A program made the translations under genes and the position numbers. Under the pieces are notes generated by a model. The model saw nothing but the letters and a program-made list of their open reading frames with translations, ran no database searches and was not told the DNA's origin. This document shows, piece by piece, positions 22,916 to 33,923 of a DNA stretch of 64,000 nt (positions within the stretch are counted from its first letter, which is position 1; each line of letters begins with the position of its first letter). Location of the stretch: positions 60,885,396-60,949,395 of the forward strand of contig OY757026.1 in assembly GCA_963580285.1 (NCBI GenBank), in the 5' to 3' direction. The stretch comes from Lucinisca nassula. Its lineage: Eukaryota > Mollusca > Bivalvia > Lucinida > Lucinidae.

Positions 22916-23848
22916 CACTAACCATGTATTTACTGTGTTCCTAATGATAAGTGACACCAGCATGGGATCCCCTGGGGTTCCCCGGGCCATGCCCCACCCT
23001 TTTACTTCCTTAATAGCCATATATCTCAGAAACCGTTCAGAGCCCAACCCCAAATCATACATATTCTTGTTCCTGGTGAAAAGATTCATTCAGTTACACC
23101 AGCCTTGAGCTCCCTTTGTGCTGGGGTCATGCCCCGCCCGTCAACTTCATAAAAGGCCATATATCTAAGAAACCATCCAAATCCCGACCCCATAATCATA
23201 TATATTTTGTTCCTTATTATTTAACACGATCAGTTACACCAACTTGGGGTGACGTGGTGGGGGTGGGGGGCATTCCTCTTCCTCCCACTTCATTAAAAGG
23301 CCTCATTAAAAGACCTTCACTAAAAGGCCTTGGTCCTTATGAAGACATATTTAGTGATAACAACCTTTGGCTTTTCTGGGATCTTATATCTCAGGCATCA
23401 TACATACCCTGCTAAACCATTTATGTCTTCGTTCCATTCCCCGCCCCTTACTTCATAAAACGCATAATATCTGCATGGGTGCTAATTTGGGTATGGGGTT
23501 CGTTTGGGAGACTTTAGAATTTGTAGATTCAAAACACATCTTAAAATATATGGCTGCCATTGGGCAGTGTCTACCTGAGCTCTGGTGGGCATAGTGGCCC
23601 ATGGGCCTTTCGTTTAAATAAAAGTTTTTTTTCTTCAAAACAATATCCTTCAAGAATGTCATCAGAGTGCAAACAATTTGGATCCAGAGCAGACCGAAAT
23701 TTTGCACGTAGATAACACATCCGTGTGGTATCACTAACAAACTACCGGGGGTGGGGTCTTAAATCGATTTTAATTGGCCGCAGTTCTCGCCATTGGTTCT
23801 GTTGTGGTTTTGGTCCGCTTTCGTCTTCATCTGTTGTGGTTTAGATAA

Positions 23849-24200
23849 TACAGTAGAACTCCGATGGCTCGAACACCGATGGTTCGTTTACCATGGCTGA
23901 GTCGAACCCATTATTGAGCCCCTAGAGAAATCCTGTATATAAGAAATAGTTGGGACTATTTAAGTGATTTTCGCTTTTTTTACTTGCTAATGTATGCTGT
24001 GTGTACTTATTAGAATCGCCTCGATGAGGCGATTCTAATGAGTACACACAACATACATTTTCATTATTGAACACCGAAAAGATGTCAAAAAGGATCTATT
24101 TATGCCTCCTGGCAGTAACCCTAAATGGCTCGAACTACCCCTGTCTCGAACAGATTTTCGAGGTCCAAAATGTGTTCGAGCCACTGAAGTTCGACTGTAA
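23849..24200. mobile_element. pogo/Tc1-like MITE flanked by TA
   Basis: TIRs CAGTAGAACTCCGATGGCTC and the inverse of CAGTCGAACTTCAGTGGCTC, with TA on both sides. The centre carries an extra hairpin, TTAGAATCGCCTCGATGAGG...CTAATGAGTACACACAACAT (24000-24060), similar to the M1 centre but with G to A changes. TA target and CAGT ends suggest the Tc1/mariner-pogo group. A related end may lie at 58190-58260. Confidence 0.65.
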
Positions 24201-24495
24201 TATAATAATTTGTTCAGTCTGCTGTGCAACTTGCCTAACGCAACTTTGAGTGTTAACACATGGAAAAAATCCGAGTAGGCAACCTGATTGCAACAATGGG
24301 AATTCTAAAAAATCTACTTTATTGTTTGAGGTTGCAGAAATACCTTGAAGTAAATTCTATTCCCGTCGAAAAATTCCTGCACTATCTTACAGCAGAAATG
24401 ATTCATTTATAGGGTTAATGGATATACCTGTTATATTTTTCACGTTTTCAAAAGAGAGTAAAATTTTGCAACATCAATTTTGCTTACAAATCGTT

Positions 24496-24690
24496 TTTCT
24501 TGCTCACCTCACTCGAGCATGAAATTTGTTCTGCTCATGAATTTTAAAATACCAACAGTCAACAGTTTTTTGGCATTTTAAAATTTATGAGCTGGGCAAA
24601 TAATGATCTCTGTCCGTCTGAGCAAGGAAGTTGTCTGATTTGCTTGTATCTTATCATTTAAGAGCAATATAAAGGTCATGCTCAGTTCAG
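24496..24690. mobile_element. F2 foldback element, copy 1
   Basis: Shares with 25503-25743 the ACTCGAGCATGAAATTTGT block, the paired TTTTAAAATxCCAAC / TTGGCATTTTAAAATTT hairpin and the closing GGTCATGCTCAGTTCAGCTG. No coding sequence; termini degenerate. Confidence 0.55.
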
Positions 24691-24719
24691 CTGCGCAAGA
24701 ATATAAGAACCTTACCTGG

Positions 24720-25060
24720 GTATACGGGGTTGATGGAAAAATCCGTCCCGAGGGTCACTGTCCGGCATCACTGTCGAGTATTGCCGAGTGATGCCTGACA
24801 GTTATCCCGATAGACGGATTTTTCTGTCACCCCTTCACAACCATGTAGGATTCTTTTTCTTGCATTCCTTCCATTTCTATGCGTGAATTTTTAATACTGC
24901 AGTCTCTTCGATTGCCGACGTCCGCCATATTGTGATGACACCGCATGGATGGTTAGTGACGCCATGTAACGTGCTGTGACGTCAACCTTAACGGTTATAT
25001 TCAACCAGTGCATTTATCAAACACGCGAGAATATTCGATTTTGGATAAGAACGCCGATCA
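24720..25060. repeat. R6 repeat with hairpin, copy 1
   Basis: Hairpin arms GAAAAATCCGTCCCGAGGGT and its inverse at 24738-24830, then ~200 bp including GATTCTTTTTCTTGCATTCC, CTGTGACGTCAACCTTAACG and AAACACGCGAGAATATTCGA. The same sequence in inverted orientation occurs at 44790-45140. 24201-24495 and 25061-25385 show nothing else recognised. Confidence 0.65.
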
Positions 25061-25387
25061 TTGCCTTCACTTCCATTAGAACAGAATTTCTATCCAAGCT
25101 AAAACTATTGATTTCCTTATCTGGTGTGCAAGAAATTGTTTTTTAACCTCGGGTCCAGAACTTAGTGAATTAGTACTTAAAGCACACTCAGGGAGGCGGG
25201 CCTACAAATGCTAAACATCTGTGATTTGTATATGTTTCATGTTGTTTTGCCCTTATACAGGCGCTTTTGGATAAAAATCCAAAACTCCATGCCCCGTGGT
25301 TAAATTACCTTTTCATGTCCAACCCGATTCAGCATAAATATTTTCTGCTTATAAAAATTAAAATAACCATATAACATGGTGATATGA

Positions 25388-25800
25388 GTGTGTGTTTTGA
25401 GTTTTACGTCCCACCAACAGCTAAGGTCATACGGTGTCGGGATCTCGGTTTAAAGACTCATCCGAAAGTCTGGAGAAGCCCGGGATCGATCCTGCGATCC
25501 CTAGCCCCGAGGTTATAAAACTGTTTTCATGCTCAACTCACTTGAGCATGAAATTTGTCTGCTCTTAAATTTTAAAATGCCAACCATTGTTGGCATTTTA
25601 AAATTTGTGAGCAGGACAAATATCATTCTCTGCTATCTGAGAAAGAAGCATCGCTCAACGTCTTAGTATTTTAATCTTTATGAGCACCACAAGTTTCATG
25701 CTCAGCTGAGTTGAGCATGAAAAGAAGTTTTATGACCTCGGGGCCTGGTTTACAAGGCGAGTAGCGTAACCACTACACCACGGAGGCTTCTATACATGTT
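25388..25800 (-). mobile_element. tRNA-derived SINE (family tC) split by F2
   Basis: Left part 25388-25502 (TTACGTCCCACCAACAGCTA ... GCGATCCCTAG) and right part 25744-25800 (CTGGTTTACAAGGCGAGTAG ... CGGAGGC) match the uninterrupted copy at 43152-43320. The gap is filled by the F2 element. Confidence 0.7.
25503..25743. mobile_element. F2 foldback element, copy 2, inserted in a SINE
   Basis: TIRs CCCCGAGGTTATAAAAC and its inverse (GTTTTATGACCTCGGGG) are exactly bounded by SINE sequence, followed inward by TTTCATGCTCAACTCACTTG and its inverse. The host SINE gives the true ends, so this copy defines the family. Confidence 0.75.
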
Positions 25801-25925
25801 TATATGCACGAAACAAATATTATTTTCTACTGATCAGAGCATAAAAATATCTTCTTTGCTGTAATTATTTAGAATGGAGCAAGACCCTGATTCATCGTTT
25901 TGCCTTGACTTCATTACTTTTTCAG

Positions 25926-26100
25926 GTCGTCGTGAAACCGTCTGGCCCAGAGTTTCACGGAAGCATTGGTGTATCGTACCATGACGTTGAGGACGTGACG
26001 TCAATATCGTCTGACGTCACATTTCTCCTGAAACAACTAAAGGTCGGGAATTCGGTCCTGGTAGAGAGTTTTATTGACACTATAGCACCAAAATTTCCAG
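25926..26100 (+). CDS. CARNS1: CARNS1-like exon 5 (ATP-grasp lysine strand)
   Basis: Acceptor ctttttcag ends at 25925 and donor gtaata starts at 26101. Phase 0 in, phase 1 out. Residues 301-358 begin VVVKPSGPEFHGSIG, the nucleotide-contacting strand of an ATP-grasp fold with its lysine at residue 304 and a glycine-bearing loop. The vertebrate N-terminal half has VAVKLSGW here. The exon continues to NSVLVESFIDTIAP, equivalent to ESVLVEAVYPP, the adenine-side strand of the fold. Whether this half still binds ATP cannot be decided from sequence. Confidence 0.92.
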
Positions 26101-26199
26101 GTAATACTTCTGACCGGGATTTTAATATGACACATGCGACTAAGTGCATTCTTTCATATCTCCAAATCGGTCATTTTTTCTGATGAAAATTTGCGATAT

Positions 26200-26570
26200 T
26201 GTTCTTATCTATACTGTTCGTTAGAACCGCCTCATTAACGAGTACATTCAACCTATGTCCGGAAGCAGAAATGAAACAAGCAATAATGTATACCCCCCTA
26301 AATCCCAGTTTTCTATATATAAAGTGGGATCTACAAGGGTGTTCATTTCACGGACTTATTCACGTGATGAGCCTGGCACTGCATTATGTTGACCAACCCG
26401 TGTAATGAGAAAAGTTTGTAGACCCCTCTGTATTAAGTGAAATGATGGTTTACAGATGTATATTTTATTTTAGTATTATAACTCAATAACATAAATTGCG
26501 GATTCTCAATGAGGCATCTTTTGGAATCGAAATATAAAAAAGAAACATTGCTATTTTCCATTATTCTATT
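26200..26570. mobile_element. M1b MITE remnants (intron 5)
   Basis: 26200-26368 has GTTAGAACCGCCTCATTAAC in the centre and ends CACGGACTTATTCACGTGAT. 26400-26560 is a more diverged related sequence (TAGACCCCTCTGTATTAAGT). No coding sequence. Confidence 0.5.
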
Positions 26571-26847
26571 CATCATGAAAAACACGCTAATGTAAATTCT
26601 GATCCCTCTTAAACCCCACTTTTATATAGTAAAACTGAGGTTTACATGGGTATTTTTAGTTTCTTTATTTTTGCTCAGAAACATAATTGTGGGTACTCGT
26701 TAGGACCGCCACGCAGAAGCGGTTCTAAAAGAGTTCCCATTATCTATGTTTTGACCAGAAATATGAAAATATCAGATTTTTTTCTGAAATGTTTATTTCA
26801 TGGTGTTAAAGTTTTCAGTATATTTGAATACGCGTGTTTTCGTAACG
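26571..26847. mobile_element. M1a foldback MITE (intron 5)
   Basis: Ends CATCATGAAAAACACGCTAA and the inverse GCGTGTTTTCGTAACG. The central palindrome is degraded (TTAGGACCGCCACGCAGAAG). It lies about 60 bp before an M3 MITE. Confidence 0.68.
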
Positions 26848-26904
26848 TAAAACCTACAAAGTTTATGGCTGTTGATCCTACTTAGGTGGTGATTCTTGTT
26901 CATT

Positions 26905-27143
26905 ATATGAGCCCCGCCAAGCGAATTTGTGTCTTCGAGCATTCCGTCATGACAAATTTTAACTGCGCATGCCCAGCCCTTCAGAGGGGCCAGGGATATA
27001 GCTTTCTGTCTGATGGTTCCGCTTGATTCTCTGCTTGTATGAGCGAGCAGCGAAGGTTCTGGCGAGACTGCGCGGATGCGCAGGCTCGCCTGAACCTTCG
27101 CTGCTCGCATAGGCGATAAGTACCAAACTCGCTTGACGGGCCA
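26905..27143. mobile_element. M3 MITE copy 1, immediately 5' of exon 6
   Basis: Ends ATATGAGCCCCGCCAAGCGA and the inverse of GGCCCGTCAAGCGAGTTTGG. The centre is a long hairpin with arms GCGAGCAGCGAAGGTTC and GAACCTTCGCTGCTCGC. Exon 6 begins 60 bp downstream. Readings on both strands across the hairpin are not genes. Confidence 0.75.
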
Positions 27144-27203
27144 ATTATGGTTCTTCAAAGGCGCAAAGAACATAAAAAAGCATGAACTACTCTATTGTTG
27201 TAG

Positions 27204-27298
27204 AGAAGGGGAAGCCCTGGGGAGCAACTGATGATCTTGCGTTTAGACTCAGGTCTACAGTGTGCAGAGGCCCGGATGATAGAGCCGTGTCTACGCAG
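27204..27298 (+). CDS. CARNS1: CARNS1-like exon 6 (short)
   Basis: A 95-bp exon, phase 1 in and phase 0 out. The acceptor is ttgttgtag ending at 27203 and the donor gtaaca starts at 27299. Together with the split codon it encodes EKGKPWGATDDLAFRLRSTV and CRGPDDRAVSTQ (residues 359-390). This matches CARNS1 LAVRICAVVCRTQGDRPLLS at the same place in the fold. The acceptor lies only about 60 bp downstream of a 240-bp MITE, so the branch-point region is confined to that short interval or to the MITE itself. Confidence 0.88.
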
Positions 27299-28317
27299 GT
27301 AACACACGATATATAAATTATGGAATAAAACAATTCAGCAGTCCCTTTTTGTTAAACAGCCATCACTTGATTCAAACAAAATTTATTGGCCCTATTTATT
27401 TGCAAATAAGTTACAAAACATACATAGATCTGACGGTAAGCATAGTGCTTATATGGAAGTAATTTCCTTGGAAAATGACTTTTGAAAGTGCATCCATTAC
27501 TTGAATAGTGCGTGTAACTAATGTTCGTACGTACTATGGCCAGTTACAAATGAAAATATACTCTCGAACAAATGTTAAAAATTCCTTTCGTTAACACGTT
27601 AAGGAAAGACACCACATTTGGACAGTGGTCGTTTCTCAAACTATTAATTACGTTAAATTTTGATTTAAAGCTTGCTTAACTCAAGAATAATATAGGCTAG
27701 TTTATACACTTCAAAATTTGGTTTTATTAATGTTATTTAAGAATATGTAGAAAAAATATGATTTTTTTTTTCATTTTTCGATTCAGTTTTTTATCCCCCG
27801 ACTGAATAGCCTGGCGTCCGTACGTCCGTCCGTCCGTCCGTCCGGTCATTCGTCCGCCCGTCCGTAGACGCAACCTTGTGATAGACATAACTCCAATACC
27901 CTTTAAGATTCATTGATTGTTCTTGGCACAATTGTTCACAAGGCTGAGACGGCGTGTCATGCGCAAGAACTAGAACTCTGGCTGCCTTATGTTTCAGTTA
28001 TCTCCCCTTTAAACTAGAATTTGTTTCTTTTTTTTTACAAAAAAACACAGATGTCTCCCCCCTTTTTCACCTCTAAGTATGACCTTGACATTGGAGGTAT
28101 GGACCTAGGTCTTGTGTACAGCACATCATATAATGAAGATGAACATTTCTGCAAGGTAACTTTAAAAAGTTCATAGAGAAATAAGACAGTTATCATTCAC
28201 AAAAAGCCCTTTTTTTACCTTTGACCTCAAAGTATGGCCTAGACCTTTGAGGTACAACACATCGCCTCATGATGGATCACATTTCTGCCAAGTAATTTCA
28301 TAAACCATCCAGAATAA

Positions 28318-30599
28318 ACAAGAGGCCCATGGGCCACTATGCTCACCAGAGCTCGGGTGGGCACTGCCCAATGGCAGCCATGTATTTTAACATGATATCA
28401 TTTTAATCTACCAAATGAACCCCCATGTCCAAATGAACACCCATATGGACTCAGTATCTGAAATATTTGGCCTTTTATGAAGTAGAGGGGGTGGGGCATG
28501 GACCCAATAGAGCCCTGGTTAAGATCACTAAATGCATCTTATCATAAGGAACAAGAATATATATGGTTTAGCAGTTGGGATCTGTAAGGCCTCTTAAGTT
28601 GTGGAGGGGTTGGAGCATGCCTGTTGATCCCAGGAAAGCCCAAGATTGTTGTCCCTAAATGTGTCTTATCATAAGGACCAAGTATATATATGGTTTAGGG
28701 GTGGGGTTCTGAACGGTTTCTGAGATTGGTTGGTTGGTTGATTTGAGGTTTAACGTCCCCGTCAACACTGTAAAGGTCATTTTGGAGATGTTGCTTCCAA
28801 TTTTGTGGGACTTTTACCCGACATTGAGATGAAATGACATCTCAAGCCCTGTCGCCCAATGAAACCAATAGGGTTTATTAGCAGGGACGGTCCGCCTCGC
28901 ACCGCGCTTCCTGGACAGGCTTAGATCCTCTAAGCGGTTTACCAGTACTAGTGTGCGGGCCGGATTCAGCTCTGCGTGGAAGCATCATGCAGCCCATATA
29001 TTTCTTCAAGCCCCATGGGCGGGGGCCGCGGTTTCTGAGATTTTAGGCCCTTTTATGAAGTGGAAAGGATAGTAATGGCCCCTGCGGAACCCCCTACAGT
29101 AGGTGTGCTAATAATAAGGAACAAGAACGTATATGATTATGGGGTGGGGATTTGAATGATTTCTGAAATATAAAGCCTTTTATGAAGTGGAAGGGCGGGG
29201 CACATTGCCTCAGCACAAAGAGACCCCCAGGTTGGTGTGATTGAACGAGTCTTATCATAAGGAACAAGTATATGGTTTAGGGGTGGGGATCTGAACTATT
29301 TCTGAGATATATGGCTTTTAATGAAGTAAAGCGATGGGGCATGGCCTGGGCATGCCCCAGGGACTCCCAAGCTGGTGTCACTGAATGCGTCTTATCATAA
29401 GGAAGATGAATATATATGGTTTAGGGTGGGGCTAAGAACAGTTTCTGAGATATAAGGCCTTTTGTGAAGTGGAGGGTAGGGGCAAGGCCCCGGGAGACTC
29501 CCAGGTTGGTGTCAATGAATGTGTCTTATCATAAGGAACAAGAATATATATGGTTTAGGGGTAGCCATCTGTAGGATTTCCGAGATATTGTGAGATTATG
29601 AAATGGAGGGGTTGGGGCATGGCCCCAGCACATCCCTGGGGACCCCCAGGTTGGTGTCACTGAATGCGTCTTATCATAATGAACAAGAATATATATGGTT
29701 TAGGGGTGAGGATCTGAACAGTTTCTGAGATATATGGCCTTTTGTGAAGTGAAGGGGTGGGCAAAACCCCGGCGCATCCCTGAGGACCCCAGGTTGGTGT
29801 CAATAAATGTATCTTATCATGAGGATCAAGAATATATATATGGTTTAGGGGCGGGGATCTGTAAGGTTTCCGAGATATTGGGCCTTTTATAAAATGGAGG
29901 GGTTGGGGCATGGCCCCGGCGCATCCCGGGGACTCCCAGGTTGATGTCACTGAACGGGTCTTATCACAAGGAACAAGAATATATATAGTTTAGGGGTGTG
30001 GATCTGAATGGTTTCAAAGATATTGGGCCTTTTATTAAGTGGAGGGGGTGGGGCATGGCCTTGGCACATCCCTGAGGACCCCCAGGTTGGTGTCACTGAA
30101 TGCGTCTTATCAATAGGAACAAGAATATATATGGTTAAGGGGTTCGGATCTGAAAGGTTTCTGTGATATATGGCCTTTTATGAAGTGGAGGGGGTGGGGC
30201 ATGGCCCCGGCACAACCTGGGGGACCCTCAGGTTGGCATAAAAGCATATGGCTGAGTGAAGTTTACTCAAGAAACATTTCTATAAAAGTTTTGTCAAAAT
30301 ATCTGCAATGACTTGGCAGTAAATGCCATTTTTCAATTTTCCCCATTATAAGTCTATGGAAACTCTAAGTTGCCGTAGCAACCAAACTAATGAGGCGATT
30401 TTCATAAAAAAAAACACAAACTTTCAATCCCCATGCCCAAGGATGCTACAGATAAAATTTGGGCCCAATCGGTCCAGTGCTCCAGAGAAGAAGATGTTTA
30501 AAAGTGTTGACGCAGACGACGCAGACGACACAGACGACGACGACGTAGGACAACTGCCTATCCTATAAGCACCCCCGGAGCCTTCGGCTCTGGTGAGCT
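28318..30599 (-). mobile_element. Helentron-like element H3
   Basis: - strand element: its 5' end (GGCTCTGGTGAGCT on +) is at 30599. Its 3' TCTTGT end and GGCCCATGGGCC hairpin are at 28318-28335. It contains about twelve ~145-bp units of the H1/H2 satellite in reverse; successive CTTATCATA landmarks at about 29524, 29670, 29812 and 29959 are 142-147 bp apart. A SINE-B copy (28733-29028) is nested in it. It is inserted in the 160-bp array of the inner TIR element. Confidence 0.78.
28733..29028 (-). mobile_element. SINE-B copy nested in H3
   Basis: Complete reverse copy from GATTTGAGGTTTAACGTCCC to CAAGCCCCATGGGCGGGGGC. On both sides H3 satellite text (TTTCTGAGAT) is present, a possible ~10-bp target duplication at 28720-28730 and 29030-29041. 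Confidence 0.78.
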
Positions 30600-30655
30600 A
30601 AAAAGTTATTGACTGTACACAAAAAGCCCCTTTTTGACCTTTGACCTCTAGGTTT

Positions 30656-30939
30656 TGGTTTGATTTGAGGTTTAACATCCCCGTCAACACTCTAAAGGTT
30701 GTTGCTCCCAATTTTATGAGACTTTTAGCCAACATTGAGATGAAATGACATCTCAAGCCCTGTCGCCCAATGAAACCAATAGGGTTTATTAGCATGGCCG
30801 GTCCGACTCGCACCGCGGTTCCTCGACAGGCTTAGATCCTCTAAGCGGTTTACTAGTACTAGTGTGTGGGCCAGATTCAGCTCTGCATTGAAGCATCATG
30901 CAGCCCATATATTTCTTCAAGCCCCTATGGGCGAGGGCC
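30656..30939 (-). mobile_element. SINE-B copy in the inner TIR element array
   Basis: Reverse copy. Satellite text (TTTGACCTCTAGG / TTGACCTCAAGG) lies on both sides, so it inserted into the GACCTTGACC array next to H3. Confidence 0.75.
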
Positions 30940-32875
30940 CTTGACCTCAAGGTATGACCTTGATATTAGAGGGATGGATCTTGGTCTTGCACACAACTCA
31001 TCATCTATTGAAGGTAAACATTTCTGCATGGTCACTTTAAAAAGTCCTTCCAGCAATAAAAAAGTTATTGACTGGACACAAAAAAGACTTTTTTTTACCT
31101 TTGACCTCCTTGTGTGACCTTGACCTTGGAGGTACCGACCTGAGTCTAGCGCGCAACACATCGTCTCATGGTGGTTAACATTTCTGCCAAGTAATTTCAC
31201 AATCTATCCAGGAATAAGAAAGTTATTGACTGAACACTAAAAAAGGCCCCTTTTTACCTTTGACCTCTATGTATGACCTTGATCTTTGATGTAACAACAT
31301 GGGTCATGCAAGAGACACATCGTCTCATGGTTGTTAACATTTCTGCCAAGTAATTTTAAAATCCATCTAAAATAAGAAAGTTATTGACCAAACACGAAAA
31401 AAGTCCTCTTTTTTATATTTGACATCTAAGTATGACCTTGACCTTTAAGGTACCAACCTGGGTCATGCAGGCAACACATGGACTTATGGCGGTTAACATT
31501 TCTGCTAAGTACTTTCAAAATTCATCGAAAAATAAGAAAGTTATTGACCAAACACTAAAAAATGGCCCCTTTTTTACCTTTGACCTCTATGTATGACCTT
31601 GACCTTTGAGGTACAAACCTGAACCATGCGTGCAACACATCGTCTGATGATAGTTAACAGTTCTGCCAAGTAATTTCAAATTCTATCTTAAAGTAAGAAA
31701 GTTATTGACAAAACACGAAAAAGGCTCCTTTTTTGACCTTTGACCACTAAGTTTGACCTTGACCTTTGAGGTAACTACTGGGTCATGCACTCAACACATC
31801 GACTCATGGTTGTTAACATTTCTGCCAAATAAGTTCAAAATCCATCAAAAAATAAGAAAGTTATTGACCAAACACGAAAAAAATGCCCATGTTTGACCTT
31901 GACCTTTGAGGTACCAACACGAACCATGCGTGCAACACATTGTCCCATGATAGTTAACATTTCTGCGAAGTAATTACAAATTCTATCAAAAAATAAGAAA
32001 GTGTTTGACAAAACACGAAAAAAGGCCCCTTTTTTATTTTGACCTCTAAGTATGACCTTTACCTTTGAGGTACCAACCTGGATCATGCACGCAACACATC
32101 GTCTAATGGTGGTTAACATTTCTGCTAAGTAATTCCAACATCCATCTGAAAATAAGAAAGTTATTGACCGGACACGATTTGCACATACATATATACATAC
32201 CGACAAACTTCCAAGGGAGATAATTAAAAAAGTATGAATGTGAGAGTTATAGTTCTTGCGCACTGCACGTCGTCTAATATTGATTAACATTTATATGAAG
32301 TTTCGTGAAGATAGCTTTAACGGTTTTCAAGTTATAGAGCGGACACGATTTGTGACAGACGGACAGACAGACAGACGCCCGGGGGAAAAACAATATATCT
32401 CTCCGAATTTTTTTTTTCCGGGGAGACATAATAAAATAGAATGACTACCTTGTGATGGCCATAACTCCAATACCCTTTGAGATATATTGGTGGTACCTGG
32501 CACAACTGTTCACAAGGCTGAGACGGTGTGTCATGCGCAAGAACCACAACACTGGCTGCCATGTTGTTTTAGTTTTCTCCCCTTCCAATAAAATATAGTG
32601 AGTATCTTATGGTGGCCATAACTCCAATAAGCTATGAGATTTATTGCTGGTACCTGGCACAGTTGTTCTCAAGACTTAGACGGTGTGTCATGTGCAACTC
32701 TGGGTGTCATGGTTTTTTAGTTGTCTCCCCTTTCAATAAAATAGAATCACTACCTTGTGATGGCGATATCTCCAATACTCTTTGAGATATATTGATGGTA
32801 CCTGGTACAAGTGTACATGTCGTTAAGCAGGCGTGTCGTGTGCAAGAACCACGAGTCTGGGTGCCCTGGTTTTTT

Positions 32876-33149
32876 AGCTCGGCTGTTTTCGAAGAAAACG
32901 ACGAGGTATTGTCATAGCTCTGGCGTCGTCTGCGTCGTCGTCTGCGTCGTCGTGCAGAAACTTTAACATTTTGCAATATCTGTCATTACTGAACATATTT
33001 ACTTGAAACTCAGACTGGTTGTTCATTATGGAAAGGGGAACTCATACTAAGGTGAGGGAACCCTCAAAATATTTTTGGCACAGTTATGCCCCTTTTTCGA
33101 CTTAGAATTTTTGCAGCCGAGCGTTGGCACCCGCATGCGGTGCTCTTGT
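32876..33149 (+). mobile_element. Helentron-like element H6, minimal (274 bp, no satellite)
   Basis: 5' AGCTCGGCTGTTTTCGAAGA; 3' CAGCCGAGCGTTGG, a hairpin GCACCCGCATGCGGTGC, then TCTTGT. There is no central array, so it shows both ends of the family side by side. It interrupts a ~150-bp tandem unit of the outer TIR element at TTTTT/TAATTAT. Confidence 0.75.
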
Positions 33150-33923
33150 TAATTATTTCCCCTGACAATATAACCTTTTGATGGCAATAACTCCAATACC
33201 CTTTGAGATATATTGCTGGTACTTGGCACAATTGTGGACAAAGTTGCGACGGCGTGTCATGCCTTAAGAACCACAACTCTGGGTGCTAGGGTATTTGGGT
33301 TATTTCCCCTTCCAATATAATCGTATGACCATCTTGTGATCAAATACCCTTTGAGATATATTGAAGGAACTTGGCACAATTGAATACAAGGTATAGAAGG
33401 CATGTCATGTGCAAGAATCACATCTCTTGGTTCTGTGGTATTTGAGTTATCTCCCCTTTCAGTATAACAGTACGACCACCTTGTGATCACCATATCTCGA
33501 ATACCCTTTGAGACATATTAATGGTACTTGGTACAGGTATACACGAGGTTAAGCAGGCGTGTCATGCACAAGAACCACAATTCCGAGTGCGTTGGCTTAA
33601 GAGTTATCTCCCCTGACAGTTTATATTGTGATGACTATAACTCCAATACCTTTGAGATATATTGCTGGTACTTGCCAAAGTTGTACATGTATATACAAGG
33701 ATGAAAAGGAATTTCATGTGCAAGAACCACAACTCAGTATACCTGTACTTTGTGCATCGGAAATCTTGGATCTTCACCATGTTGAGAAGCGATCCTTTGT
33801 ATCATTAGGTGAAGATAATCTCAATAAACATTACATATACAAAATATACTATGTTTTAATTCTGGTGCACTTTCTGTTTGTGAACAGTCTTCTGAAGGCC
33901 ATATTGGCTTTTGGTCGGGGGAT

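Larger units (their letters stand above)
21240..23614 (+). mobile_element. Helentron-like element H2
   Basis: 5' AGCTCACCAGAGCCGAAGGC preceded by TTTT. 3' GAGCTCTGGTGGGC, 11 nt, then hairpin GGCCCATGGGCC and TTTCGT. The centre has the same ~145-bp unit as H1 (copies near 21660, 21780, 21850, 22980, 23090, 23170). A reverse tRNA-SINE (21968-22145) and a ~700-bp unrelated block (22196-22915) with its own inverted repeat are inserted in it. It occupies most of the first half of the intron between exons 4 and 5. Confidence 0.75.
28051..32429. mobile_element. Inner TIR element with ~160-bp GACCTTGACC array
   Basis: Bounded by ATGTCTCCCC at 28051 and GGGGAGACAT at 32420-32429. It holds about nine tandem units (GTTATTGACCAAACACGAAA, TTTGACCTCTAAGTATGACC, GTTAACATTTCTGCCAAGTA), roughly at 28051-28317 and 30946-32170. 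The last part has the CGGACACGATTTGTGACAGA and GACGGACAGACAGACAGACG stretch. H3 and a SINE-B copy split the array. Confidence 0.6.
27794..33923. mobile_element. Outer TIR element with ~150-bp tandem units (unclassified DNA element)
   Basis: TIRs ATCCCCCGAC...AA..GCC at 27793 and its inverse GTCGGGGGAT at 33914-33923. Inside the left end is a CCGT-rich simple repeat (CGTCCGTCCGTCC). It has one tandem unit at 27870-28020 and about eight at 32440-33770 (CTTGTGATGGCCATAACTCC, ATACCCTTTGAGATATATTG, GGTGTGTCATG). No coding sequence. The inner TIR element and H6 are inserted in it. Confidence 0.6.

Noticed and set aside
26793..27173. - strand reading of 126 codons (with similar ones at 44000 and 46661)
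   Set aside because: All three are translations of the M3 MITE hairpin.
28321..30600. Classical Helitron with CTRR terminus
   Set aside because: The end after the hairpin is TCTTGT, not CTRR, and insertion is into T/TA rather than A/T, so Helentron-like is the better fit.
32707..32976. Arginine-rich 89-codon - strand protein
   Set aside because: The RRRRRR run comes from the CGTCGTCTGCGTCGT simple repeat at the H6 5' end.
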